A DNA stretch of 64,000 bases. It comes from Cacajao melanocephalus. Taxonomy: Eukaryota; Chordata; Mammalia; Primates; Pitheciidae. This document shows positions 1 through 11,660 of this stretch, piece by piece. The stretch spans positions 1 through 64,000 of the forward strand of contig CAUYLG010021744.1 of assembly GCA_963573385.1 (NCBI GenBank), in the 5' to 3' direction. The notes beneath the pieces are model-generated. The model saw only the letters and a program-made list of their open reading frames with translations. It did not search any database and was not told the DNA's origin. The position numbers and the translations under genes were made by a program. Within the stretch, counting starts at the first letter, position 1. Each line of letters begins with the position of its first letter.

Positions 1-93
1 TTCTCCACATCCTCTCTGGCATCTGTTGTTTCCTGACTTTTTAATGACTGCCATTATAACTGGCATGAGATAGCATCTCAAATGTGATTTTAC
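1..93 (-). mobile_element. L1 fragment, ORF2 3' region
   Basis: The stretch beginning TTCTCCACATCCTCTCTGGC and running through 'ctgttgtttcctgac' and 'ggcatgagatagcatctca' is the reverse complement of the late L1 ORF2 region. It is cut by the window edge and ends near 93. Confidence 0.8.
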
Positions 94-1475
94 CACGCCT
101 TGGGGCTATTATCCTACCAGAAAATACAGCTTCAATTTAAAATGCATGTCAGTAGAGAAATCAATTTACTGACAGAATATTAACTTCATCGGCAAAATTT
201 TCAGGAAGGAACTGAACCATAAAGTGAACAAAATCTACACTAAGAATAGAGTACATCATATATCTGTCAACTGAAAAAAACTTATCAATACAGTCAAATG
301 CATGATAAACATTCCCTAAAATGACTTCACCAATGATAAAATAGAAACTTTTGAGACTCACATTGCTAAGAAATGATAAGCAGCACAAATTTGTCAATAA
401 TGGCTTCAAAACAACAAAGAGCATTAGACTGAACTATATGGTGCTGACAAATATTTCAGGAGTCATGTTTTTACTTTGGGCTTAAATTTTACTTACAAAT
501 ATGTAAGTGGACTTTCTTGCCAAATTTTCACAATTTATAATTTAAAATGATAGTATGAGTCACAACAGTGACTTGTTGCTAAGGAATAGAGGCACTGAAT
601 AATTTATTTTCTTTTTTATTTGAAATGACAATTATATATATTAATGATAGAAATGCAGGAAGTTCCTAGGGAAAGCCACAACCACCCTGGTATGTGGTTG
701 GGGAAAATGATACATCAGAGGACTCGGCACAACTGAAACATGAGATGGACCTAAGACAGCTCCAGCCACTGAGAACTGAATCAGCTAAAGGAAATGAAAA
801 TAAAATTATGAGGTATGCGGTAATATGTATATATTCCTGAAGCAATGTCTTCCACCTAATGTAATTCTAAAATACTTTTGTAATTTTCCATGGAGCCAGG
901 GATAGTGTGAATTAACTGAAGAGAGAAAAGTGTGAAAGAAAAATGAGATAATTTGATATAAGCTTGTAAAGGCATTACTTTGCAAAAGTGATTCAACACT
1001 ATTTGCTTTGCAGAAATGAAAACATGTCATTTCTATGTTAAAAACAACGCTAATTTGAGTCTTAATATTTGCACCATTTAAAGAAAAGGTAAAAGGATGA
1101 ATCTAAGTGGTGGTAATTTCTGTGATACGCAAAAGGTAGAATGACCACCTCCAAGAGCTCTCAGAGAGGTGGTGGAGACACCCTAGGATGTGGCACTTTG
1201 CAAGCTGGGAGCTGTCCCACTACATAGCGCATGCTCTGGCCTGATGCAATCTCTCTCACTGTCTGCAAAGAGGGGATGAGCAACCAAAGGGTTAATATTA
1301 AACTATTTTTTTTTCTGACTGTAATGATTCTAAGCCAGGTGCTCTCTGTGTTCTGCATGTTTCATTACTAAATGGAGCTATGTTCCCACTGGTCAGAACT
1401 GGGGAGAAGGAGTCTCCCTCAGAATTAGAAACAAAGACTTTCCCTGGGCTACTTTGAGATCCTCCCATCAAGAAA
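94..1475. other. Unassigned intronic sequence
   Basis: I recognise no gene or repeat here. An open frame at 161-424 on the minus strand has no recognisable motif. A small perfect inverted repeat (ACCACCTC/GAGGTGGT) sits at 1143-1172. Confidence 0.4.
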
Positions 1476-1501
1476 CAGCAACAACAACAACAACAACAAA
1501 C
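1476..1501. repeat. (CAA)n microsatellite
   Basis: About eight CAA units lie in an otherwise non-repetitive A-rich stretch. Confidence 0.85.
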
Positions 1502-1906
1502 AGAGAATAAAAGGGAACGGGCTGCAATAGGATTGTGGAATCAGAGGAATCTAGTGGACAAGTTAGCAGAAGACTCTCACAATATCAGCTAGATGGACTG
1601 TCAAAAGTTCAGACCTCTCAGAAATAAAGGGTTGTTTTCCCCAAAGAACCCAGGCCAACTGAAATGCTGCCTAAAGGCAAGGATGACTTGAAATGGGTAA
1701 TGACTGGGTCAAAGATTTACAGACTATATGGCTTTGGGATCAAGTGGGAAAATAGGGAATCTTGACTAAAACTGTGTTTTCTTAAATACTGTTGGGATGT
1801 CTAAAGATTAAATAATTCTTCCTGTTTTCTCTTTCAATAAATATTATCTACTTTTCCTTCTCTTCACTTGTTTTGGTGTCATTACTAGGATATAGTAATT
1901 ATAATA

Positions 1907-2395
1907 AAAGTATCCATTGATTCATAAGTTACAAAATGCTGTAATAGGACAAGAAAAAAAAAACGACTCAGCAAAGACTCAAAGAACAGGGTGCCTTATG
2001 GCATCACTTCCAGATCTAATTACTGTCTGAGCTTGCACTGTCTTCTGTTAGGGAGGAAACGTTTGCAGCTTTGCCTGGTAGAGCTGGGTCTGCTGCTATC
2101 TGGATGTATAGAATGAAGGGGTGAAAGCTGAAAGGTACCGCTTAGAATGGCTGTCTATCCCATACATAAGGGGAGGCTCTGAGCAGCCATGTCTCAACCA
2201 GATCTGGAGTCATTGGATCTGAGTCTTATAAATGGCAGAAAGTATCCAGGAACTTTTGCTTATGGGATTCTCAGTTCTTTCTGGTTGCCACCTGGCCCAT
2301 TATTGCTATTCAATTTTTCCTTGTTTTATAACATACCATAATGTTCTGTAAATAAATCTGTTTTGATTACAGCTAGCCAGAATCAGTGCTACACA

Positions 2396-2444
<49 letters not shown>
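1907..2444 (+). mobile_element. Possible retrocopy with a long A tail
   Basis: A 538-base block ends in an AATAAA-type signal (about 2351), an AC run and a 36-base A tract (2409-2444). A near-identical 12-mer flanks it: GTAATTATAATA at 1895-1906 and GCAATTATAATA at 2445-2456. This looks like target-primed insertion of a polyadenylated RNA. I do not recognise the source. The flanks are AT-rich, so a chance match is possible, and the 5' junction is not a typical L1 endonuclease site. Confidence 0.4.
2391..2444. repeat. (AC)n followed by (A)36
   Basis: An AC run at 2391-2408 passes directly into 36 consecutive A. It is the 3' end of the possible retrocopy. Confidence 0.95.
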
Positions 2445-2445
<1 letters not shown>

Positions 2446-2768
2446 CAATTATAATACCAAAGTTTCATTTGGCCTTGTCTCTGTGGCTTTTTTTTTTTAA
2501 ATAAAGTCAGCTTTCTTTCATGTGTACATGATTCTACAGTAGTATACAAACCTCATCATTTAAATCTATTAGCTTTTAGAAGAATTTTGAGTCATATGGA
2601 TATATCCCAAAGTTTTCATTATCTCTTGGAACTTCTCAGTAGCATCCAGCAGGGTTGAATGCATACTTTTCTCCTGAAATTTCTTTCCAGAAAACAGGCT
2701 CTCCAAGTTCTCCTCCAAGTTCACTGTTCACTCTTCAGTTGCCTTTCTGGCCTCTCATTCTTTTAAAT

Positions 2769-2951
2769 CAGTGTTCTTAATCTCAGCACCAACAATATTT
2801 TGGTCCAGACAACTCTTCTCTGTGGGAGGATGTATTTTGCATTGTATAACAGGATGTTCAGCAGCATCCCTGACCTCTACTCATAGGTAATAGTAGCATC
2901 CCCGGCCCAATCCCTTGGCCAACTGAAAACTCTCTAAAGAGAAGCACTGCT
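2769..2951 (-). mobile_element. MER20 DNA transposon (hAT-Charlie)
   Basis: The segment from 'cagtgttcttaatctcagca' through 'gcattgtataacaggatg' and 'cagcagcatccctgacctct' to 'gcactgctc' matches the reverse complement of the MER20 consensus over most of its roughly 220 bases. It is a non-autonomous eutherian fossil. Confidence 0.8.
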
Positions 2952-3289
2952 CTAAATGTTTCAGCACCCCAAAGATATGTGCAAAATCTTCTCCTGTTCT
3001 CCATCTTCATTCACTCCATCTGACATCTCATTCAGTCTCAGTTTTAAATATCATCTCAGCTCTAGTGCCTTCCAAATTAATATATCTAGCCATAAGCTCT
3101 CATTCTATCTTATACAGGCACCCAACTACTTATTGCTTGGATAATATTCATTCCAAACTCTTTATCTTCCTTCTAACTTTGTTCTTTCCCCAGTCTTTCC
3201 CACCTAAGCAAACGGCACTCAGTTTCTAAGACTAAAACCTGCTTCATCCTTGAGTCCTCTCTTTCCCTCATATTCCGCCTAAATTTTAT

Positions 3290-3885
3290 AAGGAAGACCT
3301 ATTTGCTCTACCACCAAACAATATCCCAAAGCTGACTACTTCACACATCATTACCACCTCAGTCAAAGCCACTATCCACTCTCATCTGGGCAACTGGAAA
3401 AAATCTCCTCGGTCTTCTTCCTCCTTCTTCTCCTGCCTAGACCCAATATTCTCCACAAAGCATGCAAACAATCTTTCAAAAATGTCACACCATTCCTCAG
3501 ATCAAAATCCTCCAGTGGCTTCCCATCAAAGTTAAAATAAAATGCAAATCCCTGGCCTTAAACAATATCACTGGACCTGATTCCCTGCATATCTCCTTCT
3601 CTCCACCTCCTAACCTCTCCCTTACTTCATTCCAGCCACCCTCACTTTCTTGCTGTTCTGTGATCACACCAACCTCATTCCTGCCTTTGGCATTTACTCT
3701 GGTGTTTTCTTGGCTAAGATTCTGTTCCCTAGACTGTTACATGGCTGATTTCTTCACATCACTCAAGTTCATGTTCAAATATTCTTCCAGCAGAAGGGCC
3801 TTCTTGTCACTGCCTCTTTGCCAATATGCTCTCAAGTATTTTATCCATTGCACTTCTAGTTACCTGAAACTAAATAATGAATGAG
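3290..3885 (+). mobile_element. LINE-2 3' region, sense
   Basis: Phrases such as 'aaaatcctccagtggcttcc', 'ttcttgctgttctgtgatca' and 'cagaagggccttcttgtcac' are diverged forms of the L2 ORF2 end and 3' tail. The 140-codon open frame at 3462-3884 is an accident of this pyrimidine-rich fossil. Confidence 0.75.
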
Positions 3886-5394
3886 TCTCAAAATCAACTC
3901 TAGCAATGCAAGATATCAGATCTGGTTTTCTTCTGTATATAGATGGCACTATGATGATCCCTCTTTTAAGACAAATAAAATGGAAATGCTAGTATATTTT
4001 GGATATTTCATTTTGGCCTCTTATTTATTACAGTTAACTCTGGAAGCCCCAGAGGTGTGTCTGCAAATCTATCAATAAAATAACAAAGGTGTCACTTTGG
4101 ATGCCATGTTATTGGCAGTGAGGAGGTAGAATGTAACACTGGCAAGAATTCTTTGCCAGGTTCAGGTCCAGTAAGAGTCTCCTGATTTCTCTGAGAGAGC
4201 AATGCCTTCCCTGGCACAGGAGGGATGGTGGTGGGGGGTGTGTGTCATGTTTTTGTCACCCTTTGACTAAGCCCTCTCTGTTTTCTTGCATGCTCAATTG
4301 GCAGTTCTTACTGGCATCTTCATTGGCTTAACAAGACAACAGAAGAGATATAAAACTCAATCAGCCAAATAAATAGCTGCTGTTTTGGTGAAAGTTTTGA
4401 TGGAGGAGGAAAAACATATAACTAAAGGACACGTTGCAACAATCAGTGGGTGAATCCTCTATCTACACGTCTCTTATTCCCTTGAGTAAGGAAAGGAGAT
4501 AATGGCATGCAAGAAGAGGAAATACATTCAGAATGGTATTATTTTACTCTCCTTGCCCTCCAAGAGAAAACAGCTTACATTATGAGATCACAAGGTAGAT
4601 AACATAATTCTTTAACTCTGCTAGTAAGCAACGAGAGGCCTGGAGAAACTGCAGTTGGGGAGAAAAAAAAAATAAAGTGAAAGGATTAAAAAAAGGCTAC
4701 TATACAATAAAAACTACCCAATCATTCAAATTCCTCTCCCCACTCTTAAGAAAGGTCAACTGATAGCCCTTGGCTCCTGATGTGTAACTATATCCTATTC
4801 CTCTTTTGATGTTCTCACTAAGAGGGATTTAACTGCCTTTTCCTTGATTCATTAGATGGTCACTTCAAAGAGACCTTAAAGAGGCAACATTTGCCCAAAC
4901 AACTCCCCTGTCTTAGTAAATCCAGACAAAACTCAAAAAGCAATTCATCCTAAATTTCACACGTTATTGTCTTTGGCCTCTGTCAGTGACCTCAGCCTAC
5001 AATATTGATTACCACTCTGCCTCCCAATATGAATCCTTCACATGATCAATCAGTTCTCAGGACAGAGGAAGAGTTATCCAGTCTAATACTAAAAATGTCT
5101 CCATGCCTACAATTAGCCCAAGTATAAACTAAACAACCTAACAAACTTGTCATAACTTTACCATTTATAACCTATTTCTTCTCCCAAAGGCAAGGAAGGC
5201 ATAATCCATACTTGGTCTAGAGTGTGCTAGACTCTATTCAAGACAAAGATGGATATTTGGTTTAGTAACAAATGAAAATATTTTATTAAATTAACAAATG
5301 TCTTTGTTGTACCATGCAAGTAAGGTTTTTGAGGTTCCTGTACAAAAACAACATACAAATCCATTATAGTTTCCTTATTTTTGTCAAAACATTA
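3886..5394. other. Unassigned intronic sequence
   Basis: I recognise no gene or repeat family. Short A runs occur near 4660-4700. Confidence 0.4.
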
Positions 5395-5505
5395 ACAGAT
5401 AAATGGCCAAAGGGAATATAAGAATAAATGACCAATGAGTATGGGAAATTTTTAAACGCCACTAGTAATAGCTAAAATAATTGCAAGCTAAAAAGAAATG
5501 CAAGC

Positions 5506-5924
5506 ACTACTCACAACAGCAAAAACATGGAATCAACCTAATGCCCATTGATGACAAGGCTGGATAAAGAAAATGTGGTACATATACACAATGGAATACT
5601 ATGCAGCCATAAAAAATGAAATCATGTCTTGTGTGGGAACATGGATGGAGCTATGCAGGAACAAAAAACCAAATACTGCCATGTTCTCACTTATAAGCGA
5701 GAGCTAAATGATAAGAACACAAAGAAGGAAACAACAAATACTGGGACATACTTAATGAGGGAGGATGAGAGGAGGGAGAGAAACAGAAACAATTACTATT
5801 AGTTACTGGGCTTAATACCTGGGTGATGAAATAATATGTAAAACAAACTCCCATGACACGTGTTTACCTATGAAACAAATCTTTACATGTATTCCAAAAT
5901 CTAAAATGAAAGTTAAAAAAAAAG
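5506..5924 (+). mobile_element. 5'-truncated primate L1 insertion
   Basis: The insertion carries the L1 3' end ('atgcccattgatgacaaggc', 'caatggaatactatgcagcc', 'ccatgttctcacttataagc') and an A-rich tail. A perfect 15-base target-site duplication, AAAAGAAATGCAAGC, flanks it at 5491-5505 and 5925-5939. The A-leading duplication fits an L1 endonuclease nick. Confidence 0.92.
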
Positions 5925-5999
5925 AAAAGAAATGCAAGCTAAAAGAACAACATTTCCCTGTAAATCAGACAGTCTAAAAACTTAAAAATATACAGTGCT

Positions 6000-6300
6000 G
6001 GCCGGGTACTACCGCTCATGCCTGTGATCCCAGCACTTTGGGAAGCTGAGGTGGGCAGATCATGAAGTCAAGAGATGGAGACCATCCTGGCTGACATGAT
6101 GAAACTCCAACTCTACTAAAAATACAAAAATTAGCTGGGTATGGTGGTGCATGTCTGTAGTCCCAGCAACTCAGGTGGCCGAGGCAGGAAAATCTCTTGA
6201 ACCTGGGATGGGGAGCTGGCAGTAGGCCAAGATGGAGCCACTACACTCCAGCCTGATGACCAAGGGAGACTCTGTCTCAAAACAAAACCAAAAAGCAAAA
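6000..6300 (+). mobile_element. Alu (S/Y type), full length
   Basis: The element starts GGCCGGGTACTACCGCTCAT and shows both arms, the middle A-rich linker and an A-rich tail. It carries 'gagaccatcctggct'. It lies inside the L1M remnant, with a weak duplication of about 15 bases (AAAATATACAGTGCT versus AAAATGCAATGTTGCT). Confidence 0.92.
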
Positions 6301-6340
6301 TGCAATGTTGCTAACAGAGTAGGAAAACTGGCAGTCTGCT

Positions 6341-6454
6341 CTAAAATCTTAAGACAGTGCCCATTATGTTTAAGTTAGCGCCAGCACTTAACCTAGCACC
6401 TGGACATAGCAAGTTCCCATTAAGTATTTATTGAATAAATATATTGAATAAAAT
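6341..6454 (+). mobile_element. L2/MIR-like 3' tail
   Basis: 'cctagcacctggacatagca' followed by 'gtatttattgaataaatata' resembles the common L2/MIR 3' end. It lies within the span of the older L1M remnant. Confidence 0.5.
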
Positions 6455-6920
6455 TTGGAGAAACAATTTGGTAATAAATGTTAAAAGGCAGACTGTCATA
6501 CTTTTGACAATGTAACACTTCTCCTAGGAATCTACCATAAACAAATTCTCTAAAATGCAAACATTCTAGGCAAAAATACCTGTCAGATTATTAAAACACT
6601 GAAAAGCATAAGCAAGTAGTGTCCAGAATTAGGCAAATAATAGATAGACGGTCTATTCTCTTTGCAGAATTATTCACAATAATTAAAACAATATTTATGT
6701 TAAAAAATACAGGAAGTGCTTATAACATGTTGAACCAAAAGGTTATGTATTAAGTTCAGGAAATTTTTAAAGTATAGTAAAAAGATTGGAAATCAATGTA
6801 AATTTTAACAGTAATTTTTCTATGCACGGTGATAATGGAAGGTTGTTTTTTTTTTCTATCCTTATAAATCTTTCTATGTTTTTCTATAATGTCCATTTAA
6901 GTTGTAAGGTAAAATTCTGT

Positions 6921-7519
6921 ATTAACAAAGGAGAGCACTTTTTGAAAAGAGCTATTCTGTCATGCCTCTCAAATAACATCAGTAAAACATGTCCGCCGGT
7001 CCTCATATTGACACTTCTCTTTTTAAAATTATTTTGCTATTCCTTTAGCCATTTTCTCTTACTAAAACCAAGAAAAGGACAACTTGTCAGTACTTTTAAT
7101 CCATTAAAATATTTCCACATTAAAACAATTTTTAATGTCTTGGAATGTAGTATATTTTTTATTAACTTAAAAGAAGTTCTAAAAACAAGGCCTTTACATT
7201 TTTCAAGATGCCTTTGTATAGCAATTAAGATGATAATTATTCCGTGTAAATGAGTTAACGCATGTGAATAAGTGCTATCCAATTATAAACTGCCATTCAA
7301 ATGTCAGTTTTACATTTTTTTGGTATGCTATTCCTGACCTTACACTAATTTCTGATGGCATATTTCCATTTCCTTCACAATACATGAGATGATTCATTTC
7401 TGTGTATTTTCCATGGTGCATTGCATATGCCCTCTGTAAATTACACTGATTTTTAAAATGTACATTGTAAAATGCTTTCAACTCTACACAAGTAATTTAA
7501 AAAATAAAATCTTAAAGGA
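6921..7519. other. Unassigned AT-rich sequence
   Basis: I recognise no gene or repeat. It separates two old L1 ends. Confidence 0.4.
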
Positions 7520-8258
7520 GCCTTTGAAATGCAAATCAAAACCTCAGTAGGATACCATTTCACTTGGATGGCTATAATTAAAAAGCCAGATAGCAACAAG
7601 TGTTCACGAGGCTGTGAAGAAGTAGGGAATCTCCTAAGATTATTGGTGGGAGTCTAAAATGGTACAGCAGCTCCAGAAAACAGTCTGGCATTTCCTCAAA
7701 AGGTTAAATCAAGAATTATAATACAAGTCAGCAATTTCACTCCTAGAAATATATCCAAGAAAAACAAAAACACATGTCCACACAAAAACTTGTACACAAA
7801 TGTTCATAGCATTATGCATAATAGCCAAAAGGTGGAAATGACCCAAATGTTCGTCTACTTATGAGTAGATAAACAAAATGTGCTATCTCCATACAATGGG
7901 ATATCTTTTGTCTATAAAAAAGATAAATCTTGAAAACATTATGCTAAGTAGATGAGGCCAGTAACAAAGACTCCAATACTGCATGATACCATTTATATGA
8001 AATTTCCAGAATAGGTAAATCTACAGAGACGGAAAGAAGATCAGTGGTTACTTGGGCTGGAGGTGATTGTGGGAAAATAGTGAGTGACCACTAATGAGTA
8101 TGGGGTTTGGGGGAGGTGATGAAAATGTTATAAAATTGATTTTGATGATGGCTGCACAACTCTGTGAATATATTATAAATCACTGAATTATACATTTTAA
8201 ATGGGTGAATCATGTAGCATGTGTATTATATCTTAATAAAGCTGTTTTTAAAAAGACT
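7520..8258 (+). mobile_element. L1M (MB-like) 3' end
   Basis: 'gaaatgcaaatcaaaacctc', 'acatgtccacacaaaaactt', 'gaatatattataaatcactg' and the final 'ttaataaagctgtttttaaa' match the L1M ORF2 end and 3' UTR, sense, with many decayed positions. Confidence 0.85.
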
Positions 8259-8399
8259 GTGAGTTACTATTTTATATGAATTGGTTCTATCACATTTCAC
8301 TATAATTTTTTGGAAAAAAATGTAGTGTTAACAAAATATTTGTATCCTTTTATAAATTATATTTCTATGAAAACCAAAAGCTATACAAATAAAGATCTT

Positions 8400-8705
8400 A
8401 ACCACAGTATTTTTTATTAATTTCAACTTAGAAACAATTTAAATGTCTATGAATTTAGTACTATGGTTATCTACATGATGAAATATTATCCCTTAAAATT
8501 ATAAAAGCTATAATTAATGAGATAGTATATAAACATTAAAAATTTGAAATAATATTAGGTGGCAGCATATAAAATAGACTGAACTTTGTTATTTAAAAAC
8601 ACCTATCTCTACGAAAAGAGTCGAGGTGGCTGGATTATGGAAGATTTCTGTTGTTCTTTTTGTCTTCTGTACTAATTTTCTTATATAATCCTTTTAACTA
8701 AAAAA
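8400..8705 (+). mobile_element. Second old L1M 3' end
   Basis: 'gatgaaatattatcccttaa', 'aggtggctggattatggaag' and 'tctgtactaattttcttata' match the same L1M 3' region seen at 6455-6920, sense and strongly diverged. Confidence 0.55.
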
Positions 8706-8929
8706 GGAGGAATTGTCATTGCTCCACTAAACAAGTGGTAAGCACAACTATCCTATGAAATAAAAAGGTTCCCTAGAGATGCCTAACCTAAGAGCATTGG
8801 GTACCTACAGCAAAGAATGTCAGGCACTAGTGCTTAGTTTAAACTCTATCATAAAAACACTCCAAAGATATTAGAGGCAAGAAGGTGGTAACAAAAACTC
8901 CAGCTCATTAACTGGCTGGCCTATATTCT

Positions 8930-9130
8930 ATTTGTACATCTAATGTATTTTTTAACCAGTTACTTGTCAAGTACGCAGTAACCATCACTGCTGCTCAGTC
9001 CACAGAAGTTCAGGATATTGTCCCTGTTCTCCTAGAGCTCACATGAGAAATGTGGGTTGCTAGGAAGTGGTGTGGGTAGATGGGAAGAAATGAAGGGCAT
9101 TGAGAGCAGAGTTATACAAATGCCAAGGCC
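8930..9130 (-). mobile_element. L2 3' end, antisense
   Basis: 'ggatattgtccctgttctcc' followed by 'tagagctcacatgagaaat' resembles the reverse complement of the L2 tail. It is heavily diverged. Confidence 0.45.
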
Positions 9131-11339
9131 TACAGGACTGGGTTTTTATTGTCAGAAAGGTTTAGCCTCCAGGTTACAGCTGCCCTAGACAGCGCTGGTG
9201 TACTGGGACAAAGGGGAAGGCAGGGAAAGTCTAAGAGAACCTTGCTGTTAGGCATTTTGACAATAGAGTATCTACACTATTTTCTTCACAATGACTCAGG
9301 GTGGCGGAACAAAAGAACAAAAGTACAACCAAAGTGTTTAACACCCCCAAGGCATATCTACCTCTCAATATGCCGTTTCAAATGTCTACATTTATTGGTG
9401 TAATTTGGATGCTTTGCAGCTAAAGCTTGACCTGTGTACTGTGTGATCATTTGTTAGTGGATTACTCACTTTCTGACATAGTCTTCCCTAAAGGTCAGTG
9501 GGCTCCTTGACATGAATTCAATCAACTTCAATAGAGGAATTAAACAGAATGAGTATTTCCACGTTTTTTTTAACGTAGGTTCACTACAAATTTTGAATTA
9601 TCTATTGTTCTAAACTACACAAGCCTCTTATTTTTTCAATTAATAGTTCAGTGGATTTCATTCCAGCCTTTCTTTCTATACACAGCTTTTGCTGTTGTCC
9701 TATATTGTTTCTTTATGCGAACACAGGGTACGATATAGACAATTATGCAGCTTCTTTTTTCCACAGTTTGCTCCTCCATGAAATATGACCCTACTCCTCC
9801 ACCTTTAGTCAATACCTGCACTCCTACAGAAAACACAAAAATCATCCAGTGTCAGTATACAGAGGCACCTTCCTCTACAGCCCACCCCACACCCCAATTT
9901 AAATAGTACCACCACCCACCTTCTGTTACTTATCCTGCTTCTAGACAGGGGCCCCTAGGATAATAATACCAGCCACAATCAAACACAGCTCTATCAATCC
10001 CACTGAACACTATGCACTGGTATCTGGTGTTGTATCTGGGAGCCAGCTTCCATGGCCATGTCAGTTCCTTCAGCTGTGATTCCTTCCAGACCGTCTTATA
10101 GTTGAGGCCCCTGAAGTACCAGCACACTTCAAAACAGAGCCTTCTCTAACAATGAAACCCTGATTGAAAACTGCTTCTCCTGTTCCTTTAATTAGCCTAT
10201 GTTTTCACCCACAAGTGTGGGAAACCAGATGCATAGCCACCTACTGGCTCCTTAGCTCCGGAATTGCTCTAGGCTAAGCTCCCTAAGGTCCAAGTCAGGC
10301 CTCCTCCCTTTGGCAGTTCTCCAAGGTCTTGTAAGCTGGTTTCCTACCTAAACATCTCTTGGAGTGGCTCTGTTCAGAATGTCAGCCTGGTTTCCCTCTG
10401 AGCCTGTTCTGTCCTCGAGATCCCAAAGGACACTACTGCTGGTGCCTGCCCTTCATATCTCAAGGCTCTGCAAGAATGGACAGGAAGTACCACATGGCCT
10501 CGTAGTCCAGGCCTATGGGGTATTATTTCTATGAGTCCTTGCTTGTCCAAGGAGGAGGAATCAAGCGGCTCAGGACTCGAAGTACAGCATCCTAAGAGCC
10601 TAACTTCAGGACAGTGACATAAGAAGAAATAATTGGCCTCTGGCTTCCTGAATATTTAGACCCAAACATAAATATGCAGAAATCATGAAAATCTGAATAT
10701 TTTGCAAGGAATTTTCATAAGTGTTGAACATGTAATGTGTGGTCACTGGATTCCAGAAGCCAGTCTGTCACATCTGTTCCTTTTCAGAAACAAGTCATTG
10801 TTGATCCAATCATTTGAATCACCCAGCCTCTTGTTTGTGTACACCACAAGAACACCATGCAAACGCGAGTCTCTCCTTGTCTCATGACAAAAGCACTTAG
10901 GATTTCCTTCCCTTGCCACGTGACCAACAATGCACCTTTCTTTGGAGAGAGCCTGTGGGTAAAGAGTCATGGCTGCTGTAACGTCCCCTGAACTATAATA
11001 TAAAGTCTGTATTTCTCATCACCTGACAGGCAGCATCACCCAAATGCCCAAAAACAACTAAAGAACTACAAGTAAAAGAATAAAAATAATCCTATTTTAG
11101 TTGATAAAATGTAAGATCTTTGACTTCTGGAAACTGACCTTTTTCCCCCTCCCTTATTTTGCCTATCCACGTTTGAAAAGATGCAAACATCTCTACAGTT
11201 ACTGTCCAGCCAGCTGCTGACAAGTTTAGGGGTCTAGTGGCTGAGCAGTCCTCAGAAGATAAACTGACCTGCACTGATCCTTCATGCAATATATGATCCA
11301 TGTATTGATTGACAGATGAAGTCATGGGACTGTGTACAA
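9131..11339. other. Unassigned intronic sequence
   Basis: I see no gene or recognisable repeat. The 9930-10600 part is richer in GC than its surroundings and may be an old transposon or LTR I cannot name. The short open frames show no motifs. Confidence 0.4.
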
Positions 11340-11660
11340 TCAGTCAAAATGCTGATTAAGCACCCACTATGCGAGGCACCGAATCATATGATACGAAGAT
11401 AACTAAGACAAGGCCTTGCCTTTGAAAGAAGTCCAGTCTCCCATGGGAAAAATAAAGAACTAAATACATTCTTGTAATTTAAGTGTTAAAAGGAGAGTGC
11501 TAAGGAAACAAAGAGCAGAGCTGCCTAAGGCTGTTCTAAAAGGAGGGTGAGAGGCTAGGAGTCACAATGGGATACTACTTCCCATGGGAAATAATACTTG
11601 AAGGATGAATAAAATTTAATGAGGTGAATCAGAAGAAACATGTGCACATAAAAGAATGTA
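11340..11660 (-). mobile_element. L2 3' end, antisense
   Basis: 'gattaagcacccactatgcg', 'caaggccttgcctttgaaag' and 'ttaaaaggagagtgctaagg' follow the antisense L2 consensus through the tail into the ORF end. Confidence 0.6.

Larger units (their letters stand above)
5395..6920 (+). mobile_element. Old L1M remnant, interrupted
   Basis: Pieces at 5395-5505, 5940-5999, 6301-6340 and 6455-6920 read in order as an L1M ORF2 end and 3' UTR: 'aaatggccaaagggaatat', 'gtaaatcagacagtctaaaa', 'cacttctcctaggaatctac', 'ttattcacaataattaaaac'. A younger L1 and an Alu split it. Bases 6341-6454 resemble an L2/MIR tail ('cctagcacctggacatagca'). Confidence 0.65.

Noticed and set aside
161..424. 87-codon minus-strand frame as a possible small gene or pseudogene
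   Set aside because: No recognisable homology, no splice or promoter signals, and its length is unremarkable for AT-rich DNA.
3462..3884. 140-codon plus-strand frame
   Set aside because: It lies within a recognisable L2 fossil and does not follow the L2 reading frame cleanly.
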